Of a stretch of 64,000 nt of DNA, positions 28,667 through 37,073 are shown piece by piece (the stretch's first letter is position 1; every line of letters starts with the position of its first letter). Under the pieces are notes generated by a model. It was not told where the DNA came from. It was given only the letters and a program-made list of their open reading frames with translations, and did no database searches. Where the stretch lies: NCBI RefSeq assembly GCF_031998825.1, contig NZ_DAMACX010000007.1, forward strand, positions 1 to 64,000. Direction: 5' to 3'. A program made the translations under genes and the position numbers. The stretch comes from Pseudescherichia sp031998825 (lineage in GTDB: Bacteria; Pseudomonadota; Gammaproteobacteria; Enterobacterales; Enterobacteriaceae).

Positions 28667-29422
28667 ATGACAAATCTTGTTTCACTAGAAAACGTGTCCG
28701 TCTCTTTCGGCCAACGCCGCGTCCTGTCTGACATTTCGCTGGTGCTGCGCCCCGGAAAAATTTTAACCCTGCTGGGTCCAAACGGTGCGGGTAAATCTAC
28801 CCTGGTGCGGGTGGTGCTTGGCCTGGTAGCAGCCGATTCCGGGACAATCAAGCGCGACAAGGCGCTGCGCATTGGCTATGTTCCGCAGAAGCTGCATCTG
28901 GATGCCACCCTGCCCCTGACCGTCAGCCGCTTTATGCGCCTGCGTCCCGGTACGCGTAAGGAGGATATCCTTCCTGCTCTTAAGCGTGTTCAGGCCGGGC
29001 ACTTGATTGATGCCCCGATGCAGAAGCTCTCCGGCGGTGAGACCCAGCGCGTGCTGCTGGCCCGCGCCTTGCTCAACGCGCCGCAGCTGCTGGTGCTGGA
29101 TGAACCAACCCAGGGCGTGGACGTCAACGGCCAGGTGGCACTCTACGATCTGATTGACCAGCTGCGCCGGGAGCTAAACTGCGCCGTGCTGATGGTTTCT
29201 CACGATCTGCATCTGGTGATGGCAAAAACCGATGAGGTGCTGTGTCTGAACCACCATATCTGCTGCTCCGGTACGCCAGAGGTGGTTGCCATGCATCCGC
29301 AGTTCATCTCAATGTTCGGCCCGCGCGGTGCTGAACAGCTGGGTATTTATCGCCATAACCATAACCATCGCCATGATCTACAGGGCCGTATCGTACTGCG
29401 CCGGGGAAATGGAAACTCATGA
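28667..29422 (+). CDS. znuC: Zinc ABC transporter ATP-binding protein ZnuC
   Basis: ATPase of the ZnuABC importer, 251 residues. Walker A GPNGAGKST, signature LSGGETQRV, Walker B LLVLDEPT, and H-loop VSHDLH are all present. The His-rich tail (IYRHNHNHRHD) is typical of ZnuC. I chose the ATG at 28667 (MTNLVSLENVSVSF) by alignment; the reading from 28616 would start in the Zur box. The end overlaps znuB by 4 bases. Confidence 0.97.
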   Translation: MTNLVSLENVSVSFGQRRVLSDISLVLRPGKILTLLGPNGAGKSTLVRVVLGLVAADSGTIKRDKALRIGYVPQKLHLDATLPLTVSRFMRLRPGTRKEDILPALKRVQAGHLIDAPMQKLSGGETQRVLLARALLNAPQLLVLDEPTQGVDVNGQVALYDLIDQLRRELNCAVLMVSHDLHLVMAKTDEVLCLNHHICCSGTPEVVAMHPQFISMFGPRGAEQLGIYRHNHNHRHDLQGRIVLRRGNGNS

Positions 29423-30204
29423 TTGAACTACTTCTGCCCGGCTGGCTGGCCGGGATCATGCTGGCCTGTGCCGCAGGTCCGCTTGGCTCCTTTGTGGTCT
29501 GGCGTCGGATGTCCTACTTCGGCGATACCCTCGCCCATGCGTCGCTGCTCGGCGTCGCCTTTGGCCTGCTGCTGGATGTAAACCCCTTCTACGCGGTGAT
29601 TGCCGTCACGCTGCTGCTTGCCGGCGGGCTGGTCTGGCTGGAGAAGCGTCCGCACCTGGCGATCGATACCCTGCTGGGCATCATGGCGCACAGCGCCCTG
29701 TCGCTGGGTCTGGTGGTGGTAAGCCTGATGTCGAATATTCGCGTCGACCTGATGGCCTACCTGTTTGGCGATCTGCTGGCGGTCACGCCGGACGACCTGA
29801 TTGTCCTCGGCATAGGAGTCGCTATCGTCATCGGTATTCTGATGTGGCAGTGGCGTAGCCTGCTGTCGATGACCATCAGTCCGGATCTGGCTTTTGTTGA
29901 CGGGGTGAAACTGCAGCGGGTGAAGCTGCTGCTGATGCTGGTGACCGCGCTGACCATTGGCGTGGCGATGAAGTTTGTCGGCGCGCTGATCATCACCTCA
30001 CTGCTCATCATTCCCGCCGCCACTGCCCGCCGTTTTGCCCGCACGCCGGAGCAGATGGCCGGGGTTGCGGTGGGGGTAGGAATGCTCGCCGTCACCGGTG
30101 GCCTGACCTTCTCGGCGTTCTATGACACGCCGGCTGGCCCCTCGGTGGTGCTCTGCGCCGCGGTGCTGTTTATCTTCAGCATGATGAAGAAACCAGCACA
30201 GTAG
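29419..30204 (+). CDS. znuB: Zinc ABC transporter permease ZnuB
   Basis: Inner-membrane channel subunit with about eight helices, 261 residues, ABC-3 family. Begins MIELLLPGWLAG and has the SYFGDTLAHASLLG coupling region typical of metal permeases. Translationally coupled to znuC by an ATGA overlap. Confidence 0.97.
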   Translation: MIELLLPGWLAGIMLACAAGPLGSFVVWRRMSYFGDTLAHASLLGVAFGLLLDVNPFYAVIAVTLLLAGGLVWLEKRPHLAIDTLLGIMAHSALSLGLVVVSLMSNIRVDLMAYLFGDLLAVTPDDLIVLGIGVAIVIGILMWQWRSLLSMTISPDLAFVDGVKLQRVKLLLMLVTALTIGVAMKFVGALIITSLLIIPAATARRFARTPEQMAGVAVGVGMLAVTGGLTFSAFYDTPAGPSVVLCAAVLFIFSMMKKPAQ

Positions 30205-30218
30205 AATGCAGCATCCCA

Positions 30219-30293
30219 TTGCCCGGTGGCGCGTCGCTTACCGGGCCTACGGGTTTTGTAGGCCGGATAAGGCGAAGCCGCCATCCGGCGTTT
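30219..30293. repeat. REP/BIME pair between znuB and ruvB
   Basis: Inverted REP units (GCCCGGTGGCGCGTCGCTTACCGGGC and GTAGGCCGGATAAGGCG...CCATCCGGCG) in the convergent gap; third copy in the window. Confidence 0.85.
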
Positions 30294-30298
30294 TGTTG

Positions 30299-31309
30299 CT
30301 ACGGCATCTCCGGTGGCGTGATGCCGAAGTGGTTCCAGGCCCTTACCGTCGCCATACGTCCGCGTGGGGTACGCTGTAAAAAGCCCTGTTGGATCAGGAA
30401 CGGCTCCAGAACATCCTCGATGGTTTCCCGCTCTTCACCGATGGCCGCCGCAAGGTTATCTAACCCCACCGGGCCACCAAAGAACTTATCGATCACCGCC
30501 AGCAGCAGCTTGCGGTCCATATAGTCGAAGCCCTCGGCGTCAACGTTCAGCATATCCAGCGCCTGGGCGGCCACGTCTGCGGAGATGGTCCCGTCATGCT
30601 TCACCTCAGAGAAGTCGCGCACGCGCCTAAGCAGGCGATTGGCGATACGCGGCGTCCCCCGGGAGCGGCGAGCCACTTCCAGCGCTCCCTCTTCGCTCAT
30701 CTCCAGCCCCATAAAGCGCGCGCTGCGCCCGACGATATGCTGGAGATCGGGCACCTGATAGAACTCCAGGCGCTGCACGATGCCGAAGCGGTCACGCAGC
30801 GGCGAGGTCAGGGAACCCGCACGGGTGGTGGCACCGATCAGCGTAAAGGGCGGCAGGTCGATTTTAATCGAGCGCGCCGCCGGGCCTTCACCGATCATGA
30901 TATCCAGCTGGTAATCCTCCATGGCCGGATAGAGCACCTCTTCCACTACCGGTGACAGACGGTGGATCTCATCGATAAACAGCACGTCATGCGGCTCAAG
31001 GTTGGTCAGCATCGCGGCAAGATCTCCTGCCTTCTCCAGCACCGGGCCAGAGGTGGTGCGCAGATTAACGCCCATCTCGTTGGCGACAATGTTGGCGAGA
31101 GTCGTTTTACCCAGGCCAGGCGGGCCAAAGATCAGCAGATGATCGAGGGCATCGCCACGCAGCTTTGCCGCCTGGATAAAAATCTCCATCTGGGAGCGCA
31201 CCTGCGGCTGGCCAATGTACTCGTCGAGCAGCTTAGGACGGATCGCGCGATCGATGACCTCTTCCTGGGTAACGCTGCCTGCTGATACCAGGCGGTCTGC
31301 TTCTATCAT
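30299..31309 (-). CDS. ruvB: Holliday junction branch-migration ATPase RuvB
   Basis: AAA+ motor that drives branch migration with RuvA. 336 residues. Walker A GPPGLGKTT, Walker B LFIDEIHR, sensor I ATTRAGSLTSPLRDRFG with arginine finger, and the C-terminal winged helix. Follows ruvA by 8 bases in the SOS-regulated ruvAB operon. Confidence 0.97.
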   Translation of the reverse strand: MIEADRLVSAGSVTQEEVIDRAIRPKLLDEYIGQPQVRSQMEIFIQAAKLRGDALDHLLIFGPPGLGKTTLANIVANEMGVNLRTTSGPVLEKAGDLAAMLTNLEPHDVLFIDEIHRLSPVVEEVLYPAMEDYQLDIMIGEGPAARSIKIDLPPFTLIGATTRAGSLTSPLRDRFGIVQRLEFYQVPDLQHIVGRSARFMGLEMSEEGALEVARRSRGTPRIANRLLRRVRDFSEVKHDGTISADVAAQALDMLNVDAEGFDYMDRKLLLAVIDKFFGGPVGLDNLAAAIGEERETIEDVLEPFLIQQGFLQRTPRGRMATVRAWNHFGITPPEMP

Positions 31310-31317
31310 CCTTTACC

Positions 31318-31929
31318 TCACATCGCGGCGCGGAGCGCTTCACGAATAAGTGTTTCACTGCTGGCATCCGGGCGGGCCAGCTTACTGACCATGCGGCTGG
31401 CTTCCTGAGGCTTGTAGCCCAGCGCCACCAGCGCGGCAACCGCTTCCTGCTCGGCATCGTCCGCCGACGGACCCGCAGGCGACGTCAGCACCAGATCCGC
31501 CGCCGGGGTAAAGAGATCGCCATGCAGGCCTTTGAAGCGGTCTTTCATCTCGACAATCAGGCGCTCGGCGGTCTTTTTGCCGATGCCGGGCAGCTTCACC
31601 AGCGCGGCAAGCTCTTCGCGCTCTACGGCGTTGACAAACTGCTGCGCCGACATGCCGGAGAGGATTGCCAACGCCAGCTTCGGCCCAACGCCGTTGGTTT
31701 TGATCAGCTCTTTAAACAGGGTTCGCTCCTGTTTGTTATTAAAACCGTACAGCATCTGAGCATCTTCACGTACCACGAAGTGGGTGAAAATAGTGGCTTC
31801 CTGCCCAGCATCCGGTAGCTCATAGAAGCAGGTCATCGGCATATGCACTTCATAGCCTACGCCGTGGGTCTCCAGCAGTACCAGCGGGGGTTGTTTCTCG
31901 ACAATAATGCCTCTGAGTCTGCCTATCAC
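31318..31929 (-). CDS. ruvA: Holliday junction-binding protein RuvA
   Basis: Tetrameric four-way-junction binder that loads RuvB. 203 residues: OB-fold (about 1-64, MIGRLRGIIVEKQPPLVLLE), two helix-hairpin-helix motifs (NGVGPKLAL and PGIGKKTAERL), and the flexible C-terminal domain III that contacts RuvB. A LexA box lies 49 bases upstream. K-12 yebB, which sits between ruvC and ruvA, is absent. Confidence 0.97.
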   Translation of the reverse strand: MIGRLRGIIVEKQPPLVLLETHGVGYEVHMPMTCFYELPDAGQEATIFTHFVVREDAQMLYGFNNKQERTLFKELIKTNGVGPKLALAILSGMSAQQFVNAVEREELAALVKLPGIGKKTAERLIVEMKDRFKGLHGDLFTPAADLVLTSPAGPSADDAEQEAVAALVALGYKPQEASRMVSKLARPDASSETLIREALRAAM

Positions 31930-31970
31930 GTTTCGCTCCTGCGCTATCGGCTAAAATTTTCTCTATGATA

Positions 31971-31997
31971 TAAAAAAGGCTGGATACATATCCAGCC
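31971..31997 (-). promoter_or_regulatory. LexA box of ruvAB, also terminator-like after ruvC
   Basis: CTG-GATACATATC-CAG (box 31978-31997) is a perfect SOS palindrome. On the minus strand the same palindrome (GGCTGGATA / TATCCAGCC) is followed by TTTTTT, so it could also end the ruvC transcript 11 bases past its stop codon. Confidence 0.88.
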
Positions 31998-32007
31998 TCT
32001 TTTTCAT

Positions 32008-32529
32008 TTAACGTAACCGCCCTCGCGCAAGATTGAGCCGGGTTTCACTCATTTGCATGGCATTTTGGCTAACGTGGCAGTGGGTAATCGCGATGGCCAA
32101 CGCATCGGCGGCGTCCGCCTGCGGGTTAGCGGGCAGCTTGAGCAGGGTGCGTACCATGTGCTGCACCTGGCTCTTCTCTGCGCTGCCGATGCCGACCACC
32201 GTCTGCTTCACCTGCCGGGCGGCATACTCAAAGACCGGCAGGTCCTGGTTTACCGCCGCCACAATCGCCACCCCACGCGCCTGCCCCAACTTCAGCGCTG
32301 AGTCGGCATTTTTCGCCATAAAGACCTGCTCAATGGCAAAAAAATCGGGCTGGAACTGAGTGATGATCTCCGACACGCCTGCGTAGATCAGCTTCAGGCG
32401 TGACGGAAGATCGTCGACCTTGGTGCGGATACAGCCGCTGCCAAGGTAGGTGAGCTGTCTGCCAAACTGGCGGATCACGCCGTAGCCGGTGATGCGTGAG
32501 CCGGGATCAATACCGAGAATGATTGACAC
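32008..32529 (-). CDS. ruvC: Holliday junction resolvase RuvC
   Basis: Endonuclease that cuts Holliday junctions. 173 residues. The acidic catalytic residues sit in LGIDPGS (Asp7), FFAIEQVF (Glu66) and QADAADALA (Asp138/141). Two GTG codons in tandem could start it. I prefer the one at 32529 because it gives the family length and a 6-base gap from GGAGG; the one at 32532 is only 3 bases away. Follows yebC. Confidence 0.95.
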   Translation of the reverse strand: MSIILGIDPGSRITGYGVIRQFGRQLTYLGSGCIRTKVDDLPSRLKLIYAGVSEIITQFQPDFFAIEQVFMAKNADSALKLGQARGVAIVAAVNQDLPVFEYAARQVKQTVVGIGSAEKSQVQHMVRTLLKLPANPQADAADALAIAITHCHVSQNAMQMSETRLNLARGRLR

Positions 32530-32562
32530 CACGCACCTCCTGTTTTACGGATTCAGACTGCA

Positions 32563-33306
32563 TCATTCGAGGGTTGCTGCAACCTCGTCAGAGATCTCAC
32601 CGTTGTGGTAAACCTCCTGCACGTCGTCGCAATCTTCCAGCATGTCGATCAGGCGCAGCAGCTTCGGCGCAGTCTCGGCATCCATATCCGCTTTAGTGGA
32701 CGGGATCATCGACACTTCAGCGTTGTCCGCTTTCAGGCCAGCGGCTTCCAGCGCATCACGCACCGCACCCATCTCTTCCCATGCGGTGTAGACGTCAATT
32801 GCGCCGTCGTCGTAGGTCACCACATCTTCCGCACCCGCTTCCAGCGCCGCTTCCATGATCGCATCTTCGTCGCCCTGCTCGAAAGAGATCACCCCTTTCT
32901 TGCTGAACAGGTAGGCAACGGAGCCGTCGGTGCCCAGATTGCCACCGGTTTTGGTGAACGCGTGGCGAACTTCGGCAACGGTACGGTTACGGTTGTCAGA
33001 GAGACACTCCACCATGACTGCCGTGCCGCCAGGACCGTAACCTTCATAAATGATGGTCTCCATGTTCGCGTCTTCATCACCGCCCACGCCACGCGCGATG
33101 GCGCGGTTCAGGGTATCGCGAGTCATGTTGTTGGAGAGCGCTTTATCGATCGCCGCACGCAGACGCGGGTTGGAGCCGGCATCGCCGCCGCCCAGACGCG
33201 CCGCCGTCACCAGCTCACGAATGATTTTGGTAAAGATCTTACCGCGTTTGGCATCCTGTGCCGCTTTGCGGTGTTTGGTGTTGGCCCATTTACTGTGACC
33301 TGCCAT
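32563..33306 (-). CDS. yebC: YebC/PmpR-family protein YebC
   Basis: 247-residue member of the TACO1/YebC family, now linked to relief of ribosome stalling at proline-rich stretches and earlier annotated as a regulator. Starts MAGHSKWANTKHRKAAQDAKRG and has the three-domain layout of the family with an acidic C-terminus. Lies between nudB and ruvC. Confidence 0.95.
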   Translation of the reverse strand: MAGHSKWANTKHRKAAQDAKRGKIFTKIIRELVTAARLGGGDAGSNPRLRAAIDKALSNNMTRDTLNRAIARGVGGDEDANMETIIYEGYGPGGTAVMVECLSDNRNRTVAEVRHAFTKTGGNLGTDGSVAYLFSKKGVISFEQGDEDAIMEAALEAGAEDVVTYDDGAIDVYTAWEEMGAVRDALEAAGLKADNAEVSMIPSTKADMDAETAPKLLRLIDMLEDCDDVQEVYHNGEISDEVAATLE

Positions 33307-33330
33307 AAAAAATTCTCCAAAAGCGCCTTC

Positions 33331-33774
33331 TCAGGCGGCGTTAATTACAAACTCTTCAATCGCCTGCCGGTTGCTCCACGACTTGGTCATGAGGGCGGCA
33401 TCTGCCGCATCGACCCAGCGGTAGGTCAGGTGCTCGGTGAACACGATCTCCCGCTCGTGAGGCAGCGCAAGACAGAACCATGATTCCGTGTTGCGCTCAA
33501 TGCCCGGCGCATAGCGATGACGTAAATGCATAAAAATTTCAAACTCCACCGTGCGCTGACAGTCGATCAAGGTCAGCTGCTCAGCTGCAACGTCGATGGC
33601 GACCTCTTCCTTTACTTCACGCACGGCGGCCTGCGGTGCGGTCTCCCCCTCCTCCAGGCTGCCGGTAACCGACTGCCAAAAATTGGGGTCGTCGCGCCGT
33701 TGTAGCATCAGCACCCGTTTCGTGTCCTGGGCGTAGATCACGACAAGCACGGAAACGGGTTGCTTATAGGCCAT
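33331..33774 (-). CDS. nudB: Dihydroneopterin triphosphate diphosphatase NudB
   Basis: Nudix hydrolase of folate synthesis. 147 residues. The Nudix box GSLEEGE-x7-REVKEE-x-AID is intact (about 39-61). Its start codon overlaps the aspS stop (TAATG), so translation is coupled. Confidence 0.95.
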   Translation of the reverse strand: MAYKQPVSVLVVIYAQDTKRVLMLQRRDDPNFWQSVTGSLEEGETAPQAAVREVKEEVAIDVAAEQLTLIDCQRTVEFEIFMHLRHRYAPGIERNTESWFCLALPHEREIVFTEHLTYRWVDAADAALMTKSWSNRQAIEEFVINAA

Positions 33775-35546
33775 TAGCTATTCTCAGCCTTTTTGATCAC
33801 TTCGATACCCAACTCGGTCAGCGCGGCCTGGTTGGCGAAACTTGGCGCTTCGGTCATCAGGCAGGCGGCGGCGGTGGTTTTCGGGAAAGCGATCACGTCA
33901 CGGATGTTATCGGTGCCGGTCAGCAGCATGGTCAGGCGATCGAGACCGAAGGCCAGGCCCGCGTGCGGCGGCGTACCGTACTTCAGGGCATCGAGCAGGA
34001 AGCCAAACTTCTCGCGCTGCTCCTGTTCAGTAATGCCGAGGATGCCAAACACCGTCTGCTGCATTTCGCCGCGGTGAATACGCACTGAACCACCGCCCAC
34101 TTCATAGCCGTTAATGACCATATCGTAGGCGTTAGCAATCGCCGTTTCCGGCGCGGCCTTCAGCTCTTCCGGGGTCATGTTGCTTGGCGCAGTGAACGGA
34201 TGGTGCATTGCGGTCAGACCGCCTTCGCCATCCTCTTCGAACATCGGGAAGTCGATCACCCACAGCGGCGCCCACTTGTTCTCGTCGGTGATGCTCAGGT
34301 CTTTACCCAGCTTCAGGCGCAGCGCGCCCATCGCGTCGGCAACTACTTTGCGGTTGTCCGCACCGAAGAAGATCATGTCGCCATCCTGGGCGCCGGTACG
34401 CTCCAGAATCGCTTCGATAATCTCTGCGTTCAGGAACTTCGCTACCGGGCTGGTGATGCCTTCCAGACCCTTCGCACGCTCGGTGACCTTGATGTAGGCC
34501 AGGCCTTTTGCGCCGTAGATCTTAATAAAGTTGCCGTAGTCGTCAATCTGCTTACGGCTCAGGGCCGCACCGCCCGGCACACGCAGGGCAGCTACGCGGC
34601 CTTTGGCATCGTTGGCCGGACCGGCAAATACGGCGAACTCAACGCTTTTCAGCAGGTCGGCAACGTCTACCAGCTCCATCGGGTTACGCAGGTCAGGCTT
34701 GTCAGAGCCGTAGCGGCGCTCGGCCTCGGCAAAGGTCATCACCGGGAAGTCGCCCAGATCCACGTTGATGGTGGCCTGCCACAGCTGACGCACCAGGGCT
34801 TCCATCACCTCACGCACCTGCGGCGCGGTCATGAAGGAGGTTTCGACGTCGATCTGGGTAAATTCAGGCTGACGATCCGCACGCAGGTCCTCGTCACGGA
34901 AGCATTTTACAATCTGATAGTAGCGGTCAAAGCCGGACATCATCAGCAGCTGCTTGAACAGCTGCGGGGACTGCGGCAGCGCGTAGAATTTGCCTTTGTG
35001 CACGCGGCTCGGAACCAGATAGTCACGCGCCCCTTCCGGGGTGGCTTTGGTCAGCATCGGGGTTTCGATATCGAGGAAACCGTGATCGTCCATAAAGCGG
35101 CGCACGAAGCTGGTGATCTTCGCACGGGTTTTCAGGCGGTTAGCCATCTCCGGGCGACGCAGATCCAGATAGCGGTACTTAAGACGCGCCTCTTCGGTGT
35201 TGACATGGTTGGAGTCGAGCGGCAGCGAATCTGAACGGTTAATGATGGTCAGATCGGAGGCCAGCACTTCAATCTCGCCGGTAGCCATATCGCTGTTGAT
35301 GTTTTTATCGTCACGGCGACGGACGGTGCCGGTGACCTGGATGCAGAACTCATTACGCAGTTCAGAGGCCAGCTTTAACGCATCTGCGCGATCCGGATCG
35401 AAAAACACCTGCACGATCCCTTCACGATCGCGCATATCGATAAAGATCAGGCTGCCGAGATCGCGGCGGCGGTTGACCCAACCACATAGAGTCACCTGCT
35501 GCCCCTCGTGGGACAGTCGAAGCTGTCCGCAATATTCTGTACGCAT
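33774..35546 (-). CDS. aspS: Aspartyl-tRNA synthetase
   Basis: Class IIb synthetase, 590 residues. N-terminal OB-fold anticodon domain (LCGWVNRRRDLG), then class II motifs: motif 2 (FRDEDLRADRQPEFTQID) and motif 3 (GLAFGLDRLTMLL), with the bacterial GAD insertion between. First gene of the aspS-nudB-yebC-ruvC run on this strand. The 264-base gap upstream (35547-35810) holds the divergent aspS and yecD promoters; no gene seen. Confidence 0.97.
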   Translation of the reverse strand: MRTEYCGQLRLSHEGQQVTLCGWVNRRRDLGSLIFIDMRDREGIVQVFFDPDRADALKLASELRNEFCIQVTGTVRRRDDKNINSDMATGEIEVLASDLTIINRSDSLPLDSNHVNTEEARLKYRYLDLRRPEMANRLKTRAKITSFVRRFMDDHGFLDIETPMLTKATPEGARDYLVPSRVHKGKFYALPQSPQLFKQLLMMSGFDRYYQIVKCFRDEDLRADRQPEFTQIDVETSFMTAPQVREVMEALVRQLWQATINVDLGDFPVMTFAEAERRYGSDKPDLRNPMELVDVADLLKSVEFAVFAGPANDAKGRVAALRVPGGAALSRKQIDDYGNFIKIYGAKGLAYIKVTERAKGLEGITSPVAKFLNAEIIEAILERTGAQDGDMIFFGADNRKVVADAMGALRLKLGKDLSITDENKWAPLWVIDFPMFEEDGEGGLTAMHHPFTAPSNMTPEELKAAPETAIANAYDMVINGYEVGGGSVRIHRGEMQQTVFGILGITEQEQREKFGFLLDALKYGTPPHAGLAFGLDRLTMLLTGTDNIRDVIAFPKTTAAACLMTEAPSFANQAALTELGIEVIKKAENS

Positions 35547-35810
35547 GAGATATCCCTTAACTTAGCCGCAGGCCGTTTGTCGCCTGCCTTGCAGCCACGA
35601 CGACGCAGCGCGAGCTGAATGTCACAGCTGGATGAAAAAGGCGGCTATTATACTGGAAATTCTTCCAGAGGATAAGAGCCAGACCACGCAGACGGGCGAT
35701 TGCTGTCCGCTAATTAGGGTCTCTCACAAAAATTAACAAAATTTGTGCGCCATGGTAACGCCATTTACGCTTACTGTATGGGCAAAACGACGTAGATAAC
35801 AGGAGCTAAC

Positions 35811-36377
35811 ATGCCAGAACTTAACGCGAAAACAACCGCCCTTGTGGTTATCGATCTTCAGGAGGGCATTCTGCCGTTTGCCGGTGGTCCGCATACGGCG
35901 GATGAGGTTGTTGCCCGCGCTGCCCGGCTGGCGGAGAAGTTTCGCGCTAATGGCGCCCCGGTAGTGATGGTACGCGTAGGCTGGTCGGCAGATTTCGCCG
36001 AGGCGCTCAAGCAGCCCGTCGATGCCCCCATCGGTGGTCACGCGTTGCCGCCGGAGTGGTGGCACTACCCGGTGGCGCTGGGCAAGCGCGACGGCGATAT
36101 CGAAGTGACTAAACGCCAGTGGGGCGCATTCTACGGCACCGATCTGGAGCTACAGCTGCGCCGCCGCGGCATCGACACTATCGTACTGTGCGGTATTTCG
36201 ACTAATATTGGCGTAGAGTCCACCGCCCGCAACGCCTGGGAGCTGGGCTTTAACCTGATTGTCGTCGAGGACGCCTGCAGCGCCGCCAGCAGCGAACAGC
36301 ATCAGGGCAGCTTCACCCACATCTTCCCGCGCATTGGCCGGGTACGCAGCACCGAGGAGATCCTCTCCACACTATGA
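35811..36377 (+). CDS. yecD: Isochorismatase-family hydrolase YecD
   Basis: 188-residue alpha/beta hydrolase of the isochorismatase/cysteine hydrolase superfamily. Asp in VVIDLQEG (about 19) and Lys in VTKRQWGAF (about 101) are in place. The usual catalytic Cys position reads GISTNIGVEST, with Gly where amidases have Cys, as in EntB-type isochorismatases, so amidase chemistry is unlikely. Substrate unknown. The stop overlaps the start of yecE. Confidence 0.93.
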   Translation: MPELNAKTTALVVIDLQEGILPFAGGPHTADEVVARAARLAEKFRANGAPVVMVRVGWSADFAEALKQPVDAPIGGHALPPEWWHYPVALGKRDGDIEVTKRQWGAFYGTDLELQLRRRGIDTIVLCGISTNIGVESTARNAWELGFNLIVVEDACSAASSEQHQGSFTHIFPRIGRVRSTEEILSTL

Positions 36378-36478
36378 TCTACATTGGCCTGCCGCAGTGG
36401 TCGCACCCGAAATGGGTGCGCCTTGGCATCACCGATCTCGAAGCGTACGCCCGCCACTTCAACTGCGTGAAGCGGTAA
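36374..36478 (+). pseudogene. yecE: yecE, first 34 codons only; cut by prophage integration
   Basis: The ATG overlaps the yecD stop. The first 32 residues (MIYIGLPQWSHPKWVRLG..., ending ARHFNCV) match E. coli YecE, a DUF72 protein of about 270 residues. The reading then departs to KR and a stop at 36476. What follows is phage DNA. The missing remainder should lie beyond position 64,000 at the other prophage end. Confidence 0.93.
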
Positions 36479-36640
36479 TTTTTCAAATCACTAAAGAACG
36501 CCCAAGAGCATGTGTTTTCTTTAGATTAATCAATGCATTATAAACACGCATCATACGAAAATCGGTAAAGTTCGTATGAGTTAAAATGTCCCAACCATGC
36601 CCCAAAGCTGGTATTTATGCCCCATCCCTGCCCCAAAAGC
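36470..36640. other. Prophage attachment junction in yecE with integrase-arm-like repeats
   Basis: Host sequence ends near 36470. The next 160 bases are non-coding. They hold a perfect 8 bp inverted repeat (CTAAAGAA 36491-36498 / TTCTTTAG 36517-36524) and another (CATACGAA / TTCGTATG around 36552-36579). Three copies of TGCCCCA follow at 36598, 36618 and 36629, preceded by TGTCCCA at 36587. Spacings of 11, 20 and 11 bases fit one and two DNA turns, as for arm-type sites of a tyrosine integrase. The exact core cannot be fixed without the other junction. Confidence 0.75.
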
Positions 36641-36672
36641 CCCCCTTAAAAAGCTGCGCACCCCACCGTTGA

Positions 36673-36692
36673 CACTGTATAAAAAAACAGTA
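36673..36692 (+). promoter_or_regulatory. LexA box and promoter of the DinI-like gene
   Basis: CTG-TATAAAAAAA-CAG lies between a consensus -35 (TTGACA, 36669-36674) and a -10 (TATAAA, 36691-36696), 38 bases before the DinI-like ATG. LexA bound here would cover the promoter. Confidence 0.9.
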
Positions 36693-36730
36693 TAAATTGC
36701 GTCCTAAATCATTGTTGTTTTGGAGGCGGT

Positions 36731-36991
36731 ATGTTCGTTGAGTTGGTGTACGACAAACGGAATGTTGAAGGATTAACAGGTGCCAGAGAAATAATTCTAA
36801 ATGAGCTAACAAAGCGGGTGCATCGGATCTTTCCCGCTGCAGAGGTGAAGGTTAAGCCGATGCAGGCGAACAGCTTAAACAGCGACGCCAGCAAAAGCGA
36901 TCGGGAGAAGCTGAACCGTATGCTGGAGGAAATTGTTGCTGTAATTGTTCTCTTCCGTATAGGCCATATTGCGTTATCATATCAAGTGTAA
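36731..36991 (+). CDS. DinI-like protein of the prophage
   Basis: 86 residues. The first 70 or so (FVELVYDKRNV..., AREIILNELTKRVHRIFP, VKVKPMQANSLNSDASKSDREKLNRMLEE) fit the DinI/MsgA family that binds RecA and tunes the SOS response; lambdoid prophages often carry one near the attachment site. The C-terminus (IVAVIVLFRIGHIALSYQV) departs from the usual acidic ending and is hydrophobic, perhaps from a frameshift or recombination. GGAGG precedes the ATG; SOS-controlled by the LexA box upstream. Confidence 0.85.
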   Translation: MFVELVYDKRNVEGLTGAREIILNELTKRVHRIFPAAEVKVKPMQANSLNSDASKSDREKLNRMLEEIVAVIVLFRIGHIALSYQV

Positions 36992-37073
36992 CAGCTACGG
37001 GATCGGACATTCCGTTAAGTATAAGTCGTACAACTACACATATCGGCATGAATAAAAATAATGGGGCTTAAAT

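Noticed and set aside
34200..35234. 344-codon plus-strand open frame
   Set aside because: It is the antisense shadow of aspS in GC-rich DNA, with no ribosome site and a His/Gln/Arg-rich, non-protein-like composition.
36587..36635. TGCCCCA repeats as a small CRISPR array
   Set aside because: Repeats are only 7 bases with uneven 4 to 13 base spacers; integrase arm sites explain them better.
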